From: Pseudomonadota bacterium
GTDB lineage: Bacteria; Pseudomonadota; Alphaproteobacteria; Micavibrionales; UBA2020
Direction of reading: 5' to 3'
Assembly (NCBI GenBank): GCA_021845905.1
Contig: JAJZVA010000014.1
Coordinates: 1-64,000 of the forward strand
Length of the DNA: 64,000 nt
The notes under the pieces are model-generated. The model had not been told where the DNA came from. It saw only the letters and a list, made by a program, of their open reading frames with translations, and did not search any database. Each line of letters starts with the position of its first letter. Within the stretch, counting starts at the first letter, position 1. The position numbers and the translations under genes were made by a program. Positions 25,831 to 36,511 of the stretch are shown here, piece by piece.

Positions 25831-26529
25831 TTATTTGGAGAACAGGCCTTTCAAAGCGCTTCCGGCTTTTTGCAGGGCGCCGCTGACCGGAACGGACGAA
25901 AGCCCAGATTTGACCACCATGGTGGAGGAAACGGCCAGCACGCGGCTCATGATCTCCTGCGCGACCTCGGCTGTTGTGGCGGGGTTGTTTTTGCTGCCGA
26001 TATTGGTCATGACGATTTCCGGCAGGGGAATGGCCTTTCCATGGCCGGCGATCGCGGGAAGGACGGAGCCATGGAGGATTTCCAGTTTCTCGATCACGAT
26101 GCGGACAGCAGATTTTCCGCTCTTTGCGCTGCCGCTTTTCGTTGAGGAAGAAGCTGATTTGATATTATTGCGCAAAACGTCGAGATTCGTTCCCTTGGGA
26201 CCGATTTCATAAGCGATGTTCAGCCCGTCGACGGTGACCTCTTTGATCACCACGAGTTTGCTCGAAACGTCGCCGAGCGCGACTGAAATATCCTTGACGT
26301 TCAGGATGTCCGCTGCCTTGAAGCCGGGCGGGTTGGCGACGGCGAGGCCGTCGACGGAGGCTGTCTTGTCGGCAAGAGAAATATTGACCGCCCCGACCGT
26401 GACCTTGGTGCCGAGCGTTTGCGTTCCTGCCGTTTCAATGGCGACTTTGACCGCGCTTCCTAGATGCGTGAACAGGTAGAAGCCGCCGATGACAAGAATG
26501 GCGGCGATGATGGCTAAGGCTTTTTTCAT
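25831..26529 (-). CDS. AsmA/DUF748-like single-span membrane protein
   Basis: The 232-residue protein has an N-terminal anchor (LAIIAAILVIGGFYLF) followed by repetitive beta strands. Typical AsmA/DUF748 phrases are GTKVTVGAVNISLADKTASV, DGLAVANPPGF and VIKEVTVDGLNIAYE. Such proteins sit in the periplasm and are related to bridge-like lipid transfer proteins, but this one is very short. AAGGAG precedes the ATG. The downstream side ends at a bidirectional terminator. Confidence 0.7.
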   Translation of the reverse strand: MKKALAIIAAILVIGGFYLFTHLGSAVKVAIETAGTQTLGTKVTVGAVNISLADKTASVDGLAVANPPGFKAADILNVKDISVALGDVSSKLVVIKEVTVDGLNIAYEIGPKGTNLDVLRNNIKSASSSTKSGSAKSGKSAVRIVIEKLEILHGSVLPAIAGHGKAIPLPEIVMTNIGSKNNPATTAEVAQEIMSRVLAVSSTMVVKSGLSSVPVSGALQKAGSALKGLFSK

Positions 26530-26585
26530 GAATGTCTCCTTGACGTTAAGGAGCAGACTTTAGCAGAGTTCGCCTTCCTTAAAAA

Positions 26586-27410
26586 CTATATAGTTTTCGG
26601 CGCGGGGGCGGATTTTCCAAAGAGGCGCGTCAGGACATAAATAACCGACAAGGTTGCGCCATAGACGATAAGTTGCAAGCCGTCCGGCTTGTCGGTGTAG
26701 CCGATCAGGGCATGAAGCGCCTGTCCGGGGATGCTGTCTTGCGACAAGAAGGCCGAGCTGTTCCAGAGACTGCGGGTCAGTGCGTCGATCACTTGCGCCT
26801 GCTGGAGGAAGGCGGCCGCCTGCGCCGCCATGCCCGCCGCCAGAAGAGCAAGGAGCAGGCTTGTGACCTTGAAAAGATGGCGCATCGGAATGCGCAAGAG
26901 GCCGAAATAAAGCAAGGCCGCCATCGCCGCGCCAAGCACAAGGCCGCCTGCGCCCCCGAGCATCATCGATGCCGCGCTGCTTCCGCCCGCAAGAAAAATG
27001 CCGTAGAGAAAAAGCACGACTTCCGATCCTTCGCGCAGGACGGAAACGCCGACGACGATGGCCAACGCCATGAACGAACATTTACCGGCCGAGACATCCG
27101 CGCCGACGGCTTTCATTTTCGCCGCCATTTCCCGTCCGTGGCGCGACATCCAGACATTGTGGCCGACCAGCATGACGACGGCGAGAGAAAGAACTGCGGC
27201 GCTGAAAACCTGCTGCCCCACGCCCGCCAGCGCATGGCTGAGTTCGCTTGTAAAGGCGGCGACGAGGCTGGCGCCGATCACGCCGCCCGCAATTCCCAGG
27301 CCGACCCAGAGGCCGCGCCCGGCAATGCCTTTCGTCGCGGCGAGGACGATGCCGATGACAAGTCCCGCCTCCATGGTTTCGCGAAAGACGATCACAAGCG
27401 TGGCGAGCAT
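26586..27410 (-). CDS. FTR1/EfeU-type iron permease
   Basis: This is a high-affinity iron permease of the inner membrane. Its 274 residues form about seven helices with the two REXXE iron motifs: FRETMEAG at residues 9-16 and LREGSEVVLF in the fourth helix. It is the last gene of a unit in which an outer-membrane protein and a cupredoxin precede it. No EfeB peroxidase is present, so it resembles FTR1 systems partnered by small periplasmic cupredoxins. The Fur box upstream of the unit predicts iron repression. Confidence 0.88.
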   Translation of the reverse strand: MLATLVIVFRETMEAGLVIGIVLAATKGIAGRGLWVGLGIAGGVIGASLVAAFTSELSHALAGVGQQVFSAAVLSLAVVMLVGHNVWMSRHGREMAAKMKAVGADVSAGKCSFMALAIVVGVSVLREGSEVVLFLYGIFLAGGSSAASMMLGGAGGLVLGAAMAALLYFGLLRIPMRHLFKVTSLLLALLAAGMAAQAAAFLQQAQVIDALTRSLWNSSAFLSQDSIPGQALHALIGYTDKPDGLQLIVYGATLSVIYVLTRLFGKSAPAPKTI

Positions 27411-27424
27411 GGTTTTTATCCTTT

Positions 27425-28165
27425 CTAGATATGCATCTCATATTCGATTTGCAGGCGCGCCGCGCTGTTCGCCGCCGCAGAACTGACGCCGAAGAGATAT
27501 GCCGTTTCATAGTGGATGCGTCCGAAGAGGCGGCCGTAAAGCGCGGGGCCGATATAATGTTGTTGCTGGTTGAAGTGCCGCAACGCGCCGCCCTGTCCGA
27601 GATCGCTCTGGATTTCGAAGCCCGGCTGGAACTGCTCGCTTTCGCGGTAGCGCGTGCTCCAGAGGAAAAGATTGTCCGGCCCGCCCGTTGCGTGCGAACC
27701 GACGCTTTGGTCGAAGCCGATGTTGGCGATGCTGGTGAACCGGCCGGTGTCCTTTTGCAAGAGCAGTTTGACTTCAAGCGTATCGGCATTTCCGCTGTGC
27801 ATCGCCTTGTCAAAGGCGACAAGAAGCCCGGAGTCGAGCCAGTATTCTCCCTGCGGGAAAAACTGAAAGCGGTTTTCCCATTCGACATCGCTGATTTGCG
27901 GATCGCTTTGCGTCGCGCCCTTGTTGTATCCGGCGCTGAGTTCCGTTTCCCAGTGGGTGTTGACGCCGTATTCCATGACGAATTCGTGGGTTTGCGCGTT
28001 GTTCTTTCCGGCGTGATTGTCGAACGTGCGGCTGCCGTTGTACTCAAGCGCGAGTTCGTGCGGCTCGACGATGGGGGAATAGATCTCGTCGAGCGCGAAG
28101 GCGGGCGCGCTGAGCATTGTCAGGCAAAAGACGGTGAAAAAACATAGGCGGAGGACAGCGCGCAT
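27425..28165 (-). CDS. Putative outer-membrane beta-barrel protein of the iron cassette
   Basis: The 246-residue precursor has a signal peptide (MRAVLRLCFFTVFCLTMLSA, cut after AFA). Many alternating aromatic/polar beta strands follow (HEFVMEYGVNTHWETELSAG, EWENRFQFFPQGEYW, LEVKLLLQK), and it ends in an aromatic/hydrophobic terminus like an outer-membrane barrel. It overlaps the cupredoxin gene by one base and precedes the FTR1 gene by 14 bases. A role in metal passage or sensing is inferred from context only. Confidence 0.65.
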   Translation of the reverse strand: MRAVLRLCFFTVFCLTMLSAPAFALDEIYSPIVEPHELALEYNGSRTFDNHAGKNNAQTHEFVMEYGVNTHWETELSAGYNKGATQSDPQISDVEWENRFQFFPQGEYWLDSGLLVAFDKAMHSGNADTLEVKLLLQKDTGRFTSIANIGFDQSVGSHATGGPDNLFLWSTRYRESEQFQPGFEIQSDLGQGGALRHFNQQQHYIGPALYGRLFGRIHYETAYLFGVSSAAANSAARLQIEYEMHI

Positions 28166-28500
28166 TATTTCACCGTGATTTTTCCGGTGATTTTGCGGTT
28201 GAAGTCGTCAAAATAATTGTAAACGCCGGATTGAAGCGGGCCGAGATAAACGATAATGTCGTCATGCGCCGCCACGACCTGCTCGCGGTCGAGATCGGAG
28301 CTTTCGAATTCCACCGGCATCGCGTCTTCGTTTCTGACCGTGAGTTTGATTTTTTTGTTGGCTGGAAGAGAAAGATTAGCGGGCGTGAACTTGCCGTTTT
28401 TCAATGTGATCGTGTAAGGCGCGGGCATCGCCGCGCGCGCGGCAACGCCCGGCAAAAATAAAGCGGCAAAGGCAAACAAAAATAAGGGCATGAAACGCAT
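28165..28500 (-). CDS. Periplasmic cupredoxin-domain protein
   Basis: The 111-residue product has a signal peptide (MRFMPLFLFAFAALFLPGVA) and one cupredoxin-like beta sandwich (ITLKNGKFTPANLSLPANKK, LTVRNEDAMPVEFESSDL, GVYNYFDDFNRKITGKITVK). This is the type found at the N-terminus of EfeO and in stand-alone partners of FTR1. The classic Cys copper ligand is missing, as in iron-associated relatives. First gene of the iron cassette, directly behind the Fur box. Confidence 0.8.
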   Translation of the reverse strand: MRFMPLFLFAFAALFLPGVAARAAMPAPYTITLKNGKFTPANLSLPANKKIKLTVRNEDAMPVEFESSDLDREQVVAAHDDIIVYLGPLQSGVYNYFDDFNRKITGKITVK

Positions 28501-28519
28501 GATATATCCTTAATGCAAC

Positions 28520-28534
28520 TGATAATCATTCTCA
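28520..28534. promoter_or_regulatory. Fur box between the iron cassette and fur
   Basis: TGATAATCATTCTCA is a 7-1-7 inverted repeat matching the classical Fur operator pattern TGAnAATnATTnTCA. It lies 20 bases before the cupredoxin gene start and about 110 bases upstream of the divergent fur gene. It could repress the cassette and autoregulate fur. Confidence 0.75.
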
Positions 28535-28640
28535 TTTAAAGTGGATTAAGTCAAGTACAAATTTCGTGGATACCCGTGCAAAATAATTCTATATAATTAA
28601 TTCATTCGTTTAACTATTTTCATATCCAAGGAATGCGGGT

Positions 28641-29063
28641 ATGCCGTCACGGCTGGAGCAACGTTGCGCCGAAAAAGGGCTGAAAATGACCAGCCAGCGC
28701 CGCACCATCGCGCGGGTGCTGTCGGAGTCGGACGACCATCCCGATGTCGAATTGCTTTACCAGCGCACGCAAAAGGCCGACCCTAAAATCGGCATGGCGA
28801 CGGTTTATCGCACCGTGCGGCTGTTCGAGGAAGCGGGCGTCATCGACAAGCACGATTTCGGCGACGGCCGCGCCCGTTATGAAGAAACCGGCGAAGACCA
28901 TCACGACCACCTGATCGATATGAAAACCGGACGCGTGATCGAATTCACCAATGAAGACATAGAAAAGCTCCAGCATATGGTGGCGGAAAAACTCGGGTAT
29001 GAACTGATCGGCCATCGGCTGGAACTTTATTGCCTGCCGATCAGGAAAAAATCCGGAGAGTGA
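28641..29063 (+). CDS. fur: Ferric uptake regulator Fur
   Basis: Fur represses iron acquisition genes when iron is sufficient. The 140-residue product has the winged-helix domain (LKMTSQRRTIARVLSESDDH, IGMATVYRTVRLFEEAGVID) and the metal-binding dimerisation domain, with GEDHHDHLIDMKTGRVIEF. The C-terminal CXXC pairs of enterobacterial Fur are absent, as in alphaproteobacterial Fur/Mur proteins. AAGGAATGCGGGT precedes the ATG. A cation transporter follows after ten bases, so the two may form a metal-homeostasis operon. In alphaproteobacteria such proteins can also sense manganese. Confidence 0.88.
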   Translation: MPSRLEQRCAEKGLKMTSQRRTIARVLSESDDHPDVELLYQRTQKADPKIGMATVYRTVRLFEEAGVIDKHDFGDGRARYEETGEDHHDHLIDMKTGRVIEFTNEDIEKLQHMVAEKLGYELIGHRLELYCLPIRKKSGE

Positions 29064-29073
29064 AAAGATTCTG

Positions 29074-31406
<2,333 letters not shown>

Positions 31407-31508
31407 TCAGGCAGGCTGGGCGCAAGAAATAAGCAATGCAACAAGATGATTGTCCCGCAAGGCAGGCATGCCTTGTAATTCCATAGATTGGAAATGCCGG
31501 GCTTGTTC

Positions 31509-33020
31509 TTACTTCGCGTGCAACCTCAAGGTCGGGAAGGCGATTACGTCGCGGATGCTGGCGGAATCGGTCAGCAACATGACGAGACGGTCGATGCCGA
31601 TGCCGAGGCCGCCCGTCGGCGGCAGGCCGTATTCAAGCGCCTCGACGAAGTCCTCATCGAGCATCTGCGCTTCCTCGTTGCCGGCTTCGCGCGCCTCGAC
31701 CTGCTTTTTGAAGCGGTCGAGCTGGTCGAATGGGCTGTTGAGCTCGGAGAAGGCGTTGGCCACTTCCCATGCGTTGACGTAGGTTTCGAAACGTTCGGTG
31801 AGGATGTCGTTGTCGCGGTGCACCTTGGCGAGCGGCGAGATGTCCTTGGGCAGGTCGGTGACGTGGGTCGGCTGGATGAGCGTATGCTCGACTTTTTCGG
31901 CGAAGACGGCTTCGACGATTTCACCCCAGTTGGAGCCGGGCTTGATGGAAACGCCGGCCTTTTCGGCCGCGACCGCCGCCGCGCCGACGTCGGTGACGGC
32001 CATGAAGTCGATGCCGGTCTTTTCCTTCACGAGCTCGGTCATGGATTTGCGCGCCCAAGGCGCTTTGAAGTCGATCTCGTGTTCGCCGTATCTGATTTTC
32101 GTTTCGCCGTTGTGCGTGGCTTTCACCGCGCCTTCGACGAGCCGTTCGGTCAGGCCCATCATGTCGGAATAGTCGGCGTAAGCCTGATAGATTTCGACGG
32201 AGGTGAACTCGGGGTTGTGTTTGACCGATATGCCTTCGTTCCTGAAGCATCTGTTGATCTCGAACACGCGCTCGAACCCGCCGACGACAAGGCGCTTGAG
32301 ATAAAGCTCCGGCGCGATGCGGAGATATAGTTGCATGTCGAGCGCGTTGTGGTGGGTGAGGAACGGCTTGGCGTTCGCGCCGCCCGCGATCGGGTGCAGC
32401 ATCGGCGTTTCGACTTCCATGAAGTCTTCATCCGCCAGCGTTTGGCGGATGAAGGTGATGATCCGGCTACGCTTCTTGAAGGTCGCGCGGCTCTCGTCGT
32501 TCATGATGAGATCGACGTAGCGCTTGCGGTATTTCAGTTCGACATCGTGCAGGCCGTGGTATTTTTCCGGCAGCGGGCGGATTGATTTCGTGAGCAGGGT
32601 GATTTTCTCGGCGTTGACGCTGAGCTCGCCGCGCGGCGTGCGGCGGACGAGGCCGGTCACGCCGATGATGTCTCCGATGTCGAAATAGCCGAGCTGTTCC
32701 AGCGCTTCCGGAGACAAATGGTCTTTATGGCTGAAAATCTGGATCTTGCCCGAACCGTCCTTCAGGTCGATGAACATGCCGTTGTTGCGGTTCGACATCA
32801 TGCGTCCCGCGACGGTGACGCGATCTGAGGTTTCGGTGCCGTTGGCGATGTCCTTGTATTTTTGCTGCAACTCGGCCGCGTGATGGGTGACGTCGAAATG
32901 ATAAGGGTACGGCTCTACGCCGCGCGCCTGCAACTGCTTCATGTTCTCGATTTTGGCATCAATCAGAAGGTTGCTGTCGGTGGCGGTTTGGGGCGCGGGA
33001 TCCTGTTTGTTCCTGGACAT
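31509..33020 (-). CDS. lysS: Lysyl-tRNA synthetase, class II
   Basis: LysS charges tRNA-Lys. The 503-residue protein has an N-terminal OB-fold anticodon domain ([20 protein letters not shown]) and class II motifs 1-3. These are [40 protein letters not shown], and [20 protein letters not shown] at the C-terminus. Many alphaproteobacteria use the unrelated class I LysK instead, so the class II form is of taxonomic interest. Length is normal. Confidence 0.95.
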   Translation of the reverse strand: MSRNKQDPAPQTATDSNLLIDAKIENMKQLQARGVEPYPYHFDVTHHAAELQQKYKDIANGTETSDRVTVAGRMMSNRNNGMFIDLKDGSGKIQIFSHKDHLSPEALEQLGYFDIGDIIGVTGLVRRTPRGELSVNAEKITLLTKSIRPLPEKYHGLHDVELKYRKRYVDLIMNDESRATFKKRSRIITFIRQTLADEDFMEVETPMLHPIAGGANAKPFLTHHNALDMQLYLRIAPELYLKRLVVGGFERVFEINRCFRNEGISVKHNPEFTSVEIYQAYADYSDMMGLTERLVEGAVKATHNGETKIRYGEHEIDFKAPWARKSMTELVKEKTGIDFMAVTDVGAAAVAAEKAGVSIKPGSNWGEIVEAVFAEKVEHTLIQPTHVTDLPKDISPLAKVHRDNDILTERFETYVNAWEVANAFSELNSPFDQLDRFKKQVEAREAGNEEAQMLDEDFVEALEYGLPPTGGLGIGIDRLVMLLTDSASIRDVIAFPTLRLHAK

Positions 33021-33096
33021 GTTTCCTCGTCAATTTTTGTGAAGCGTTCTGCGGACAGCATCGCATGCCGCACTATAAAAAGCTATGGCCGGCGTG

Positions 33097-34272
33097 TCAA
33101 TTATCAGGGCCGGAATCAGGGCGTTTTCGGAACCGGACCCTGTCGCGGCTGCTCCATTTGAGCAGGCTTGCGGGGTTTTTGCCGTCGATCTTGCGAAACG
33201 CGTCGAGCGCCTTGATGCCGGTGTTTTTGCCTTTCGCGCCCATGAACTCGAGCGTGGTGTCGGCGGGCCGGAGAAGGTTGTAGGCGCGGACCTTGCCCGT
33301 GCGTGGGAGCAGGTCCTGCGCAAGGATGCCGCCGAGCTGCGATCCGATGATCATGCCGGCGTTGAGCGAACGGAAATAGGGCACTCCCATCGCCGCGTCT
33401 CCGGCGAGGAACCAGACCGCATCGCCGCGTTTCGCCGCGAATTTTTTGGCCCTGTAGACGGACAGCGTGAGTTTGGACAATTTTCCCGATCCCGGTTGAT
33501 AGCGCTCGTCCGCCTTTTCTCGGCGCACGGCCATGTAGGTCGCAATGTCCTCGGCGAGCGACGGCGGCAGGCGCGGGTCGTCGTGCGCCAATGGATCCTT
33601 GAATGTCGCTTGCGGCATTTTATCGTAGGTTTCGGCATCGACGAAAAAACGCAACGTGACGGGCGTTGCGCCGTTTTTCTCGCGGCCTACATATTCGAAG
33701 ATCTGGCTGTTGACGATCTTGGCGGTTTTGAGAATGCCCCTTTTGCCGAGCGTGCCTGCCTTGCCGTCGGCTTTGTATTTCATTTCAACGACGCGCTGCA
33801 ACGTGGTTTCGTCAAGCGCGTCGGCGCCGAAGATGGCCTCGCGCATTTTGCTCCGCGCGCCGTCGGCGGCGACGAACAGGCGGCATTCGGGATGAAGTTT
33901 CTCCGCTTCATCCGGGCTTTCTATCTTCCTGTAAACGATTTTGATGCCGAGTTTTGCGGCATAATCTTTAAGCGCGTTTTCAAGATCGTTGGTGGCGACG
34001 TAAACCGCGCCCGCCATGGCGGATCTGGCAAAGACCTGCCGCAGGTCTTTGTTGCCCGTGACTTCTTCGAAAAAGGCGGCTTCGGCTTCATCGTTGTTGG
34101 TTTTCGCCCAGAGAAGAAGCGATGCATGCTGCAAGCGCAAAACGTGGGAACGCTGGTAGGTTTCGTGACGCTCATAGACGGTGATGGCAAGGCCGGGGTT
34201 GTTTTTCTTTGTTTGGATGGCTGTCCAGAGCCCGACCGGCCCGCCGCCTATAAAAACGATATCCGCGCACAT
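33097..34272 (-). CDS. FAD-dependent monooxygenase-like protein
   Basis: The 391-residue product begins with a Rossmann FAD motif (IVFIGGGPVGLWTAIQ, residues 5-20) and has the second dinucleotide motif WFLAGDAAMGVPYFRSLNAG near residue 310. Together these mark the aromatic hydroxylase/MICAL-like flavoprotein fold. The segment VYERHETYQRSHVLRLQ after the first strand is unlike standard phenol hydroxylases and recalls the RNNVL-type segment of MICAL-like proteins. This is a loose impression. The C-terminal 60 residues are basic. AGAGG lies eight bases before the ATG. Substrate unknown. Confidence 0.65.
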   Translation of the reverse strand: MCADIVFIGGGPVGLWTAIQTKKNNPGLAITVYERHETYQRSHVLRLQHASLLLWAKTNNDEAEAAFFEEVTGNKDLRQVFARSAMAGAVYVATNDLENALKDYAAKLGIKIVYRKIESPDEAEKLHPECRLFVAADGARSKMREAIFGADALDETTLQRVVEMKYKADGKAGTLGKRGILKTAKIVNSQIFEYVGREKNGATPVTLRFFVDAETYDKMPQATFKDPLAHDDPRLPPSLAEDIATYMAVRREKADERYQPGSGKLSKLTLSVYRAKKFAAKRGDAVWFLAGDAAMGVPYFRSLNAGMIIGSQLGGILAQDLLPRTGKVRAYNLLRPADTTLEFMGAKGKNTGIKALDAFRKIDGKNPASLLKWSSRDRVRFRKRPDSGPDN

Positions 34273-34353
34273 ATGGGTAACCTCTTTTTTATTGTCATAG
34301 AGTTATAAAGAGGCGAGATGAAGATGTCAATATCTATGAAAAATATAAATAAT

Positions 34354-34785
34354 CTAGAGTTCTCTGACCATTTCGTAGTGCGGCATTCCGGCTTCCATGT
34401 ATTCGGGGCCGCGTTTTTGGAAGCTGAGGCGTTCATAAAAGGGAACGGCGTCGGATTGGGCGCTCAGCTTCAATAGTTGAAACTCGCCCGCGCTCATCAG
34501 GTCATGCAGGACGTATTTCATCAGTTCATGGCCGATGCCGCGGCGGCGGGAATTCTTGGCGACCGCCATGCGCTCGATCTTGGCGGCGCTTCCCATGCGG
34601 CGCACGCGGCAGGTGGCGATGATTTTGCCGTCATCCTTGAGTGCGAAGTGGCGGCATTCGGTGTCCATACCGTCCAGTTCAAGCGTCGGCTCGACATGTT
34701 GCTCGCCGACGAAGACAGCGTGCCGCAATGCAAAGCAGGCTTGCATCTCTTGGGGATCGGTGATTTCCTGACAGATTATAGACAT
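34354..34785 (-). CDS. GNAT-family N-acetyltransferase
   Basis: This 143-residue single-domain acetyltransferase is of the ElaA/YjcF type. Features are FALRHAVFVGEQHVEPTLEL (start), then IATCRVRRMGSAAKIERMAV, the acetyl-CoA loop KNSRRRGIGHELM and SDAVPFYERLSFQKRG near the end. Substrate cannot be predicted. Transcribed away from the HAD gene, with a 147-base gap between the two starts. Confidence 0.85.
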   Translation of the reverse strand: MSIICQEITDPQEMQACFALRHAVFVGEQHVEPTLELDGMDTECRHFALKDDGKIIATCRVRRMGSAAKIERMAVAKNSRRRGIGHELMKYVLHDLMSAGEFQLLKLSAQSDAVPFYERLSFQKRGPEYMEAGMPHYEMVREL

Positions 34786-34932
34786 AAAACCCTAAAAAAC
34801 TTCCGTGCCAGATAAGAGCCATAAAATAGCGCCCGTCGCAAGGGATTAAGCGGAACATAAAATAATTATGTAATAATAATTTATTTTTTGCCTGCTGTTT
34901 TTTTAATGGAAAATGTTTGCTATAAGAGCGTC

Positions 34933-35673
34933 ATGATCAAAGCCATCTTTCTGGATATGGACGACACGCTGATCGTCAATCAGGTCTTGTTTGAGAACGC
35001 GACTTTTTTGCTGTGCGGCTACCTGCGCCATTTCGGCGTTTTGCAGGCCGAGGCGGAAGAGGTTTTCAGCCGGATAGACAAAGAGAATTTCAAGACCCAC
35101 GGTTATTCGAGAACGCGGTTGCCCTCGTCTTTCGAGCAAACGTTGCGGCATTTCGTGCCCAATGCAGATGAAGAGATGGTAAGCATCGCGCGCGGCTTCG
35201 CGGAAGATGTTTTCACGGCCAACGCGCCGCTGAAGCCGGGTGTGGACGAGGCGGTGAAGATTCTATCGCAGCGCTACCGGCTTTATATCGTCACGGCGGG
35301 CGACGAGAGTGTGCAGAGCCACCGCTATGCGAATAATATTCCTTTTCAGGACAAGATCGGAAAAGTCTTCATCGTGCCGAAGAAAGACAAATGCGTTTAT
35401 GAAACGGTTTTGGCCGAGCTTGGTCTGAAACCGGATGAAGCGGTGATGATCGGCGACAGCCTGAAGTCCGACGTCATCCCTGCGACGGAGGCCGGGATGC
35501 AGGCTGTCTGGGTAGAGGCGCATAATTCACAGCATGAGTCCGCCGCGGGTTTTCCGCCGTCGCGCGCTTACAAGGCGTCTTCCCTGTTTGAAGCGGCGGA
35601 GCGGCTGGTGCGCCGCGGCACGCCCGCGCCGCGTATCGGACGCGCTTTCCCCAAACCGCGCAGGACGCGGTAA
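34933..35673 (+). CDS. HAD-superfamily phosphatase
   Basis: The 246-residue product carries all HAD motifs: DMDDTL with the nucleophile Asp near residue 8, LYIVTAGDES (motif II), a lysine in VPKKDKCVYE (motif III) and AVMIGDSLKSDVIPA (motif IV). A helical cap is inserted after motif I. Substrate unknown; small sugar or nucleotide phosphates are typical. ATG 34933 gives the usual short N-terminus; an ATG at 34888 adds 15 residues without support. The last 30 residues are basic and disordered. Confidence 0.82.
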   Translation: MIKAIFLDMDDTLIVNQVLFENATFLLCGYLRHFGVLQAEAEEVFSRIDKENFKTHGYSRTRLPSSFEQTLRHFVPNADEEMVSIARGFAEDVFTANAPLKPGVDEAVKILSQRYRLYIVTAGDESVQSHRYANNIPFQDKIGKVFIVPKKDKCVYETVLAELGLKPDEAVMIGDSLKSDVIPATEAGMQAVWVEAHNSQHESAAGFPPSRAYKASSLFEAAERLVRRGTPAPRIGRAFPKPRRTR

Positions 35674-35701
35674 AAAACCGTAAAAAAATCAGATTTGGAT
35701 A

Positions 35702-36322
35702 TCAGGCCGTCTTGCGGAGCGGAGCGGTTGCTGCGCGCGAGTCGACGTGTTCGCAGATGATGTGCAGGACTTTCTCGACGTCCTGCGGGCGGCTTTCGAA
35801 GTCGAGTCCGGCGGCATCGACGGCGACGGTGGGGATGTAATGCGCGACGGCTTCGACCTGCCTTTGCATTTCGTCGTTCAGCGCCTTGACGTAGCTCACA
35901 TCGACGCCGGTTTCAAAATCCCGTCCGCGCTTGACGATCCGCGACAGGATGACGTCGGAAGGGCAGATGAGGTTGAGCAGCAGATCGGGCGGCTCCATGG
36001 ATTCTATCGCCGTGTCGAGCGCGGCGAAAACGCCTTTTTCGCTCGGCGCGAGGCGGTTCAGAGCGGCATAGCTCCTGTGCACGATGGCGGAATGGTCGAA
36101 AATGAAATTTCCGTCCGCGCGCGCCTTGATCTGATGCAGGTAATCGAGCAGGAAGAAGAGGTTTTTTTCAAAGGCGAATTTTTCGGGGGATTTGTAGAAC
36201 GGGCGGAGGAAGGGATGGTTTTCAACGGGTTCCTGAACAAGCTGCCAGCCGGTGATCGCGGAAAGATTTTGCGCCAGCGTGGTTTTTCCAATGCCCAGAG
36301 GGCCGCAGAGTTCAATGCGCAT
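35702..36322 (-). CDS. Deoxynucleoside kinase-family protein
   Basis: The 206-residue product has the dNK fold: P-loop GPLGIGKTTLAQN (residues 7-19), the EPVENHPFLRPFYKSPEKFA segment, the FIFDHSAIVHRSYA strand, and SRIVKRGRDFETGVDVSYVK with the lid arginines. Such enzymes phosphorylate deoxynucleosides in salvage, or act in related small-kinase roles. It is divergent from a cytidine-deaminase-like gene across a gap with a perfect palindrome, which supports a nucleoside-salvage role. Confidence 0.78.
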   Translation of the reverse strand: MRIELCGPLGIGKTTLAQNLSAITGWQLVQEPVENHPFLRPFYKSPEKFAFEKNLFFLLDYLHQIKARADGNFIFDHSAIVHRSYAALNRLAPSEKGVFAALDTAIESMEPPDLLLNLICPSDVILSRIVKRGRDFETGVDVSYVKALNDEMQRQVEAVAHYIPTVAVDAAGLDFESRPQDVEKVLHIICEHVDSRAATAPLRKTA

Positions 36323-36440
36323 TTCAATGCCCGTTGTTGTTTGGTTGATGTTTAAAACTAAAATATTGTCGTTTTGGCAGGCAACTGAATTTTTTCTGAA
36401 ACGGGGAATTAAATGCCTTGCAAAGCCTGGCCTGATAATT

Positions 36441-36458
36441 TTCTTTCCGTGGAAAGAA
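36441..36458. promoter_or_regulatory. Perfect palindrome between nucleoside kinase and deaminase genes
   Basis: TTCTTTCC-GT-GGAAAGAA is an exact 8-2-8 inverted repeat in the 189-base gap between the divergent genes. It lies 54 bases before the deaminase start, and a CATAAT -10-like box follows at 36473-36478. A dimeric regulator operator is the simplest reading. Confidence 0.55.
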
Positions 36459-36511
36459 TCGGCAACTCATGTATCATAATATCCGGCAGATGCTAAACAG
36501 GCTTGTTTTTC

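Noticed and set aside
31458-31475. Hairpin CAAGGCA-GGCA-TGCCTTG between guaB and lysS as a lysS terminator
   Set aside because: No T-run follows the stem on the minus strand, so an intrinsic terminator cannot be supported.
34796-34810. TGGCACGGAAGTTTTT on the minus strand upstream of the GNAT gene, resembling a sigma-54 site
   Set aside because: The -24 half is perfect but the -12 half lacks the TTGC core, so it is not counted with the three full sites.
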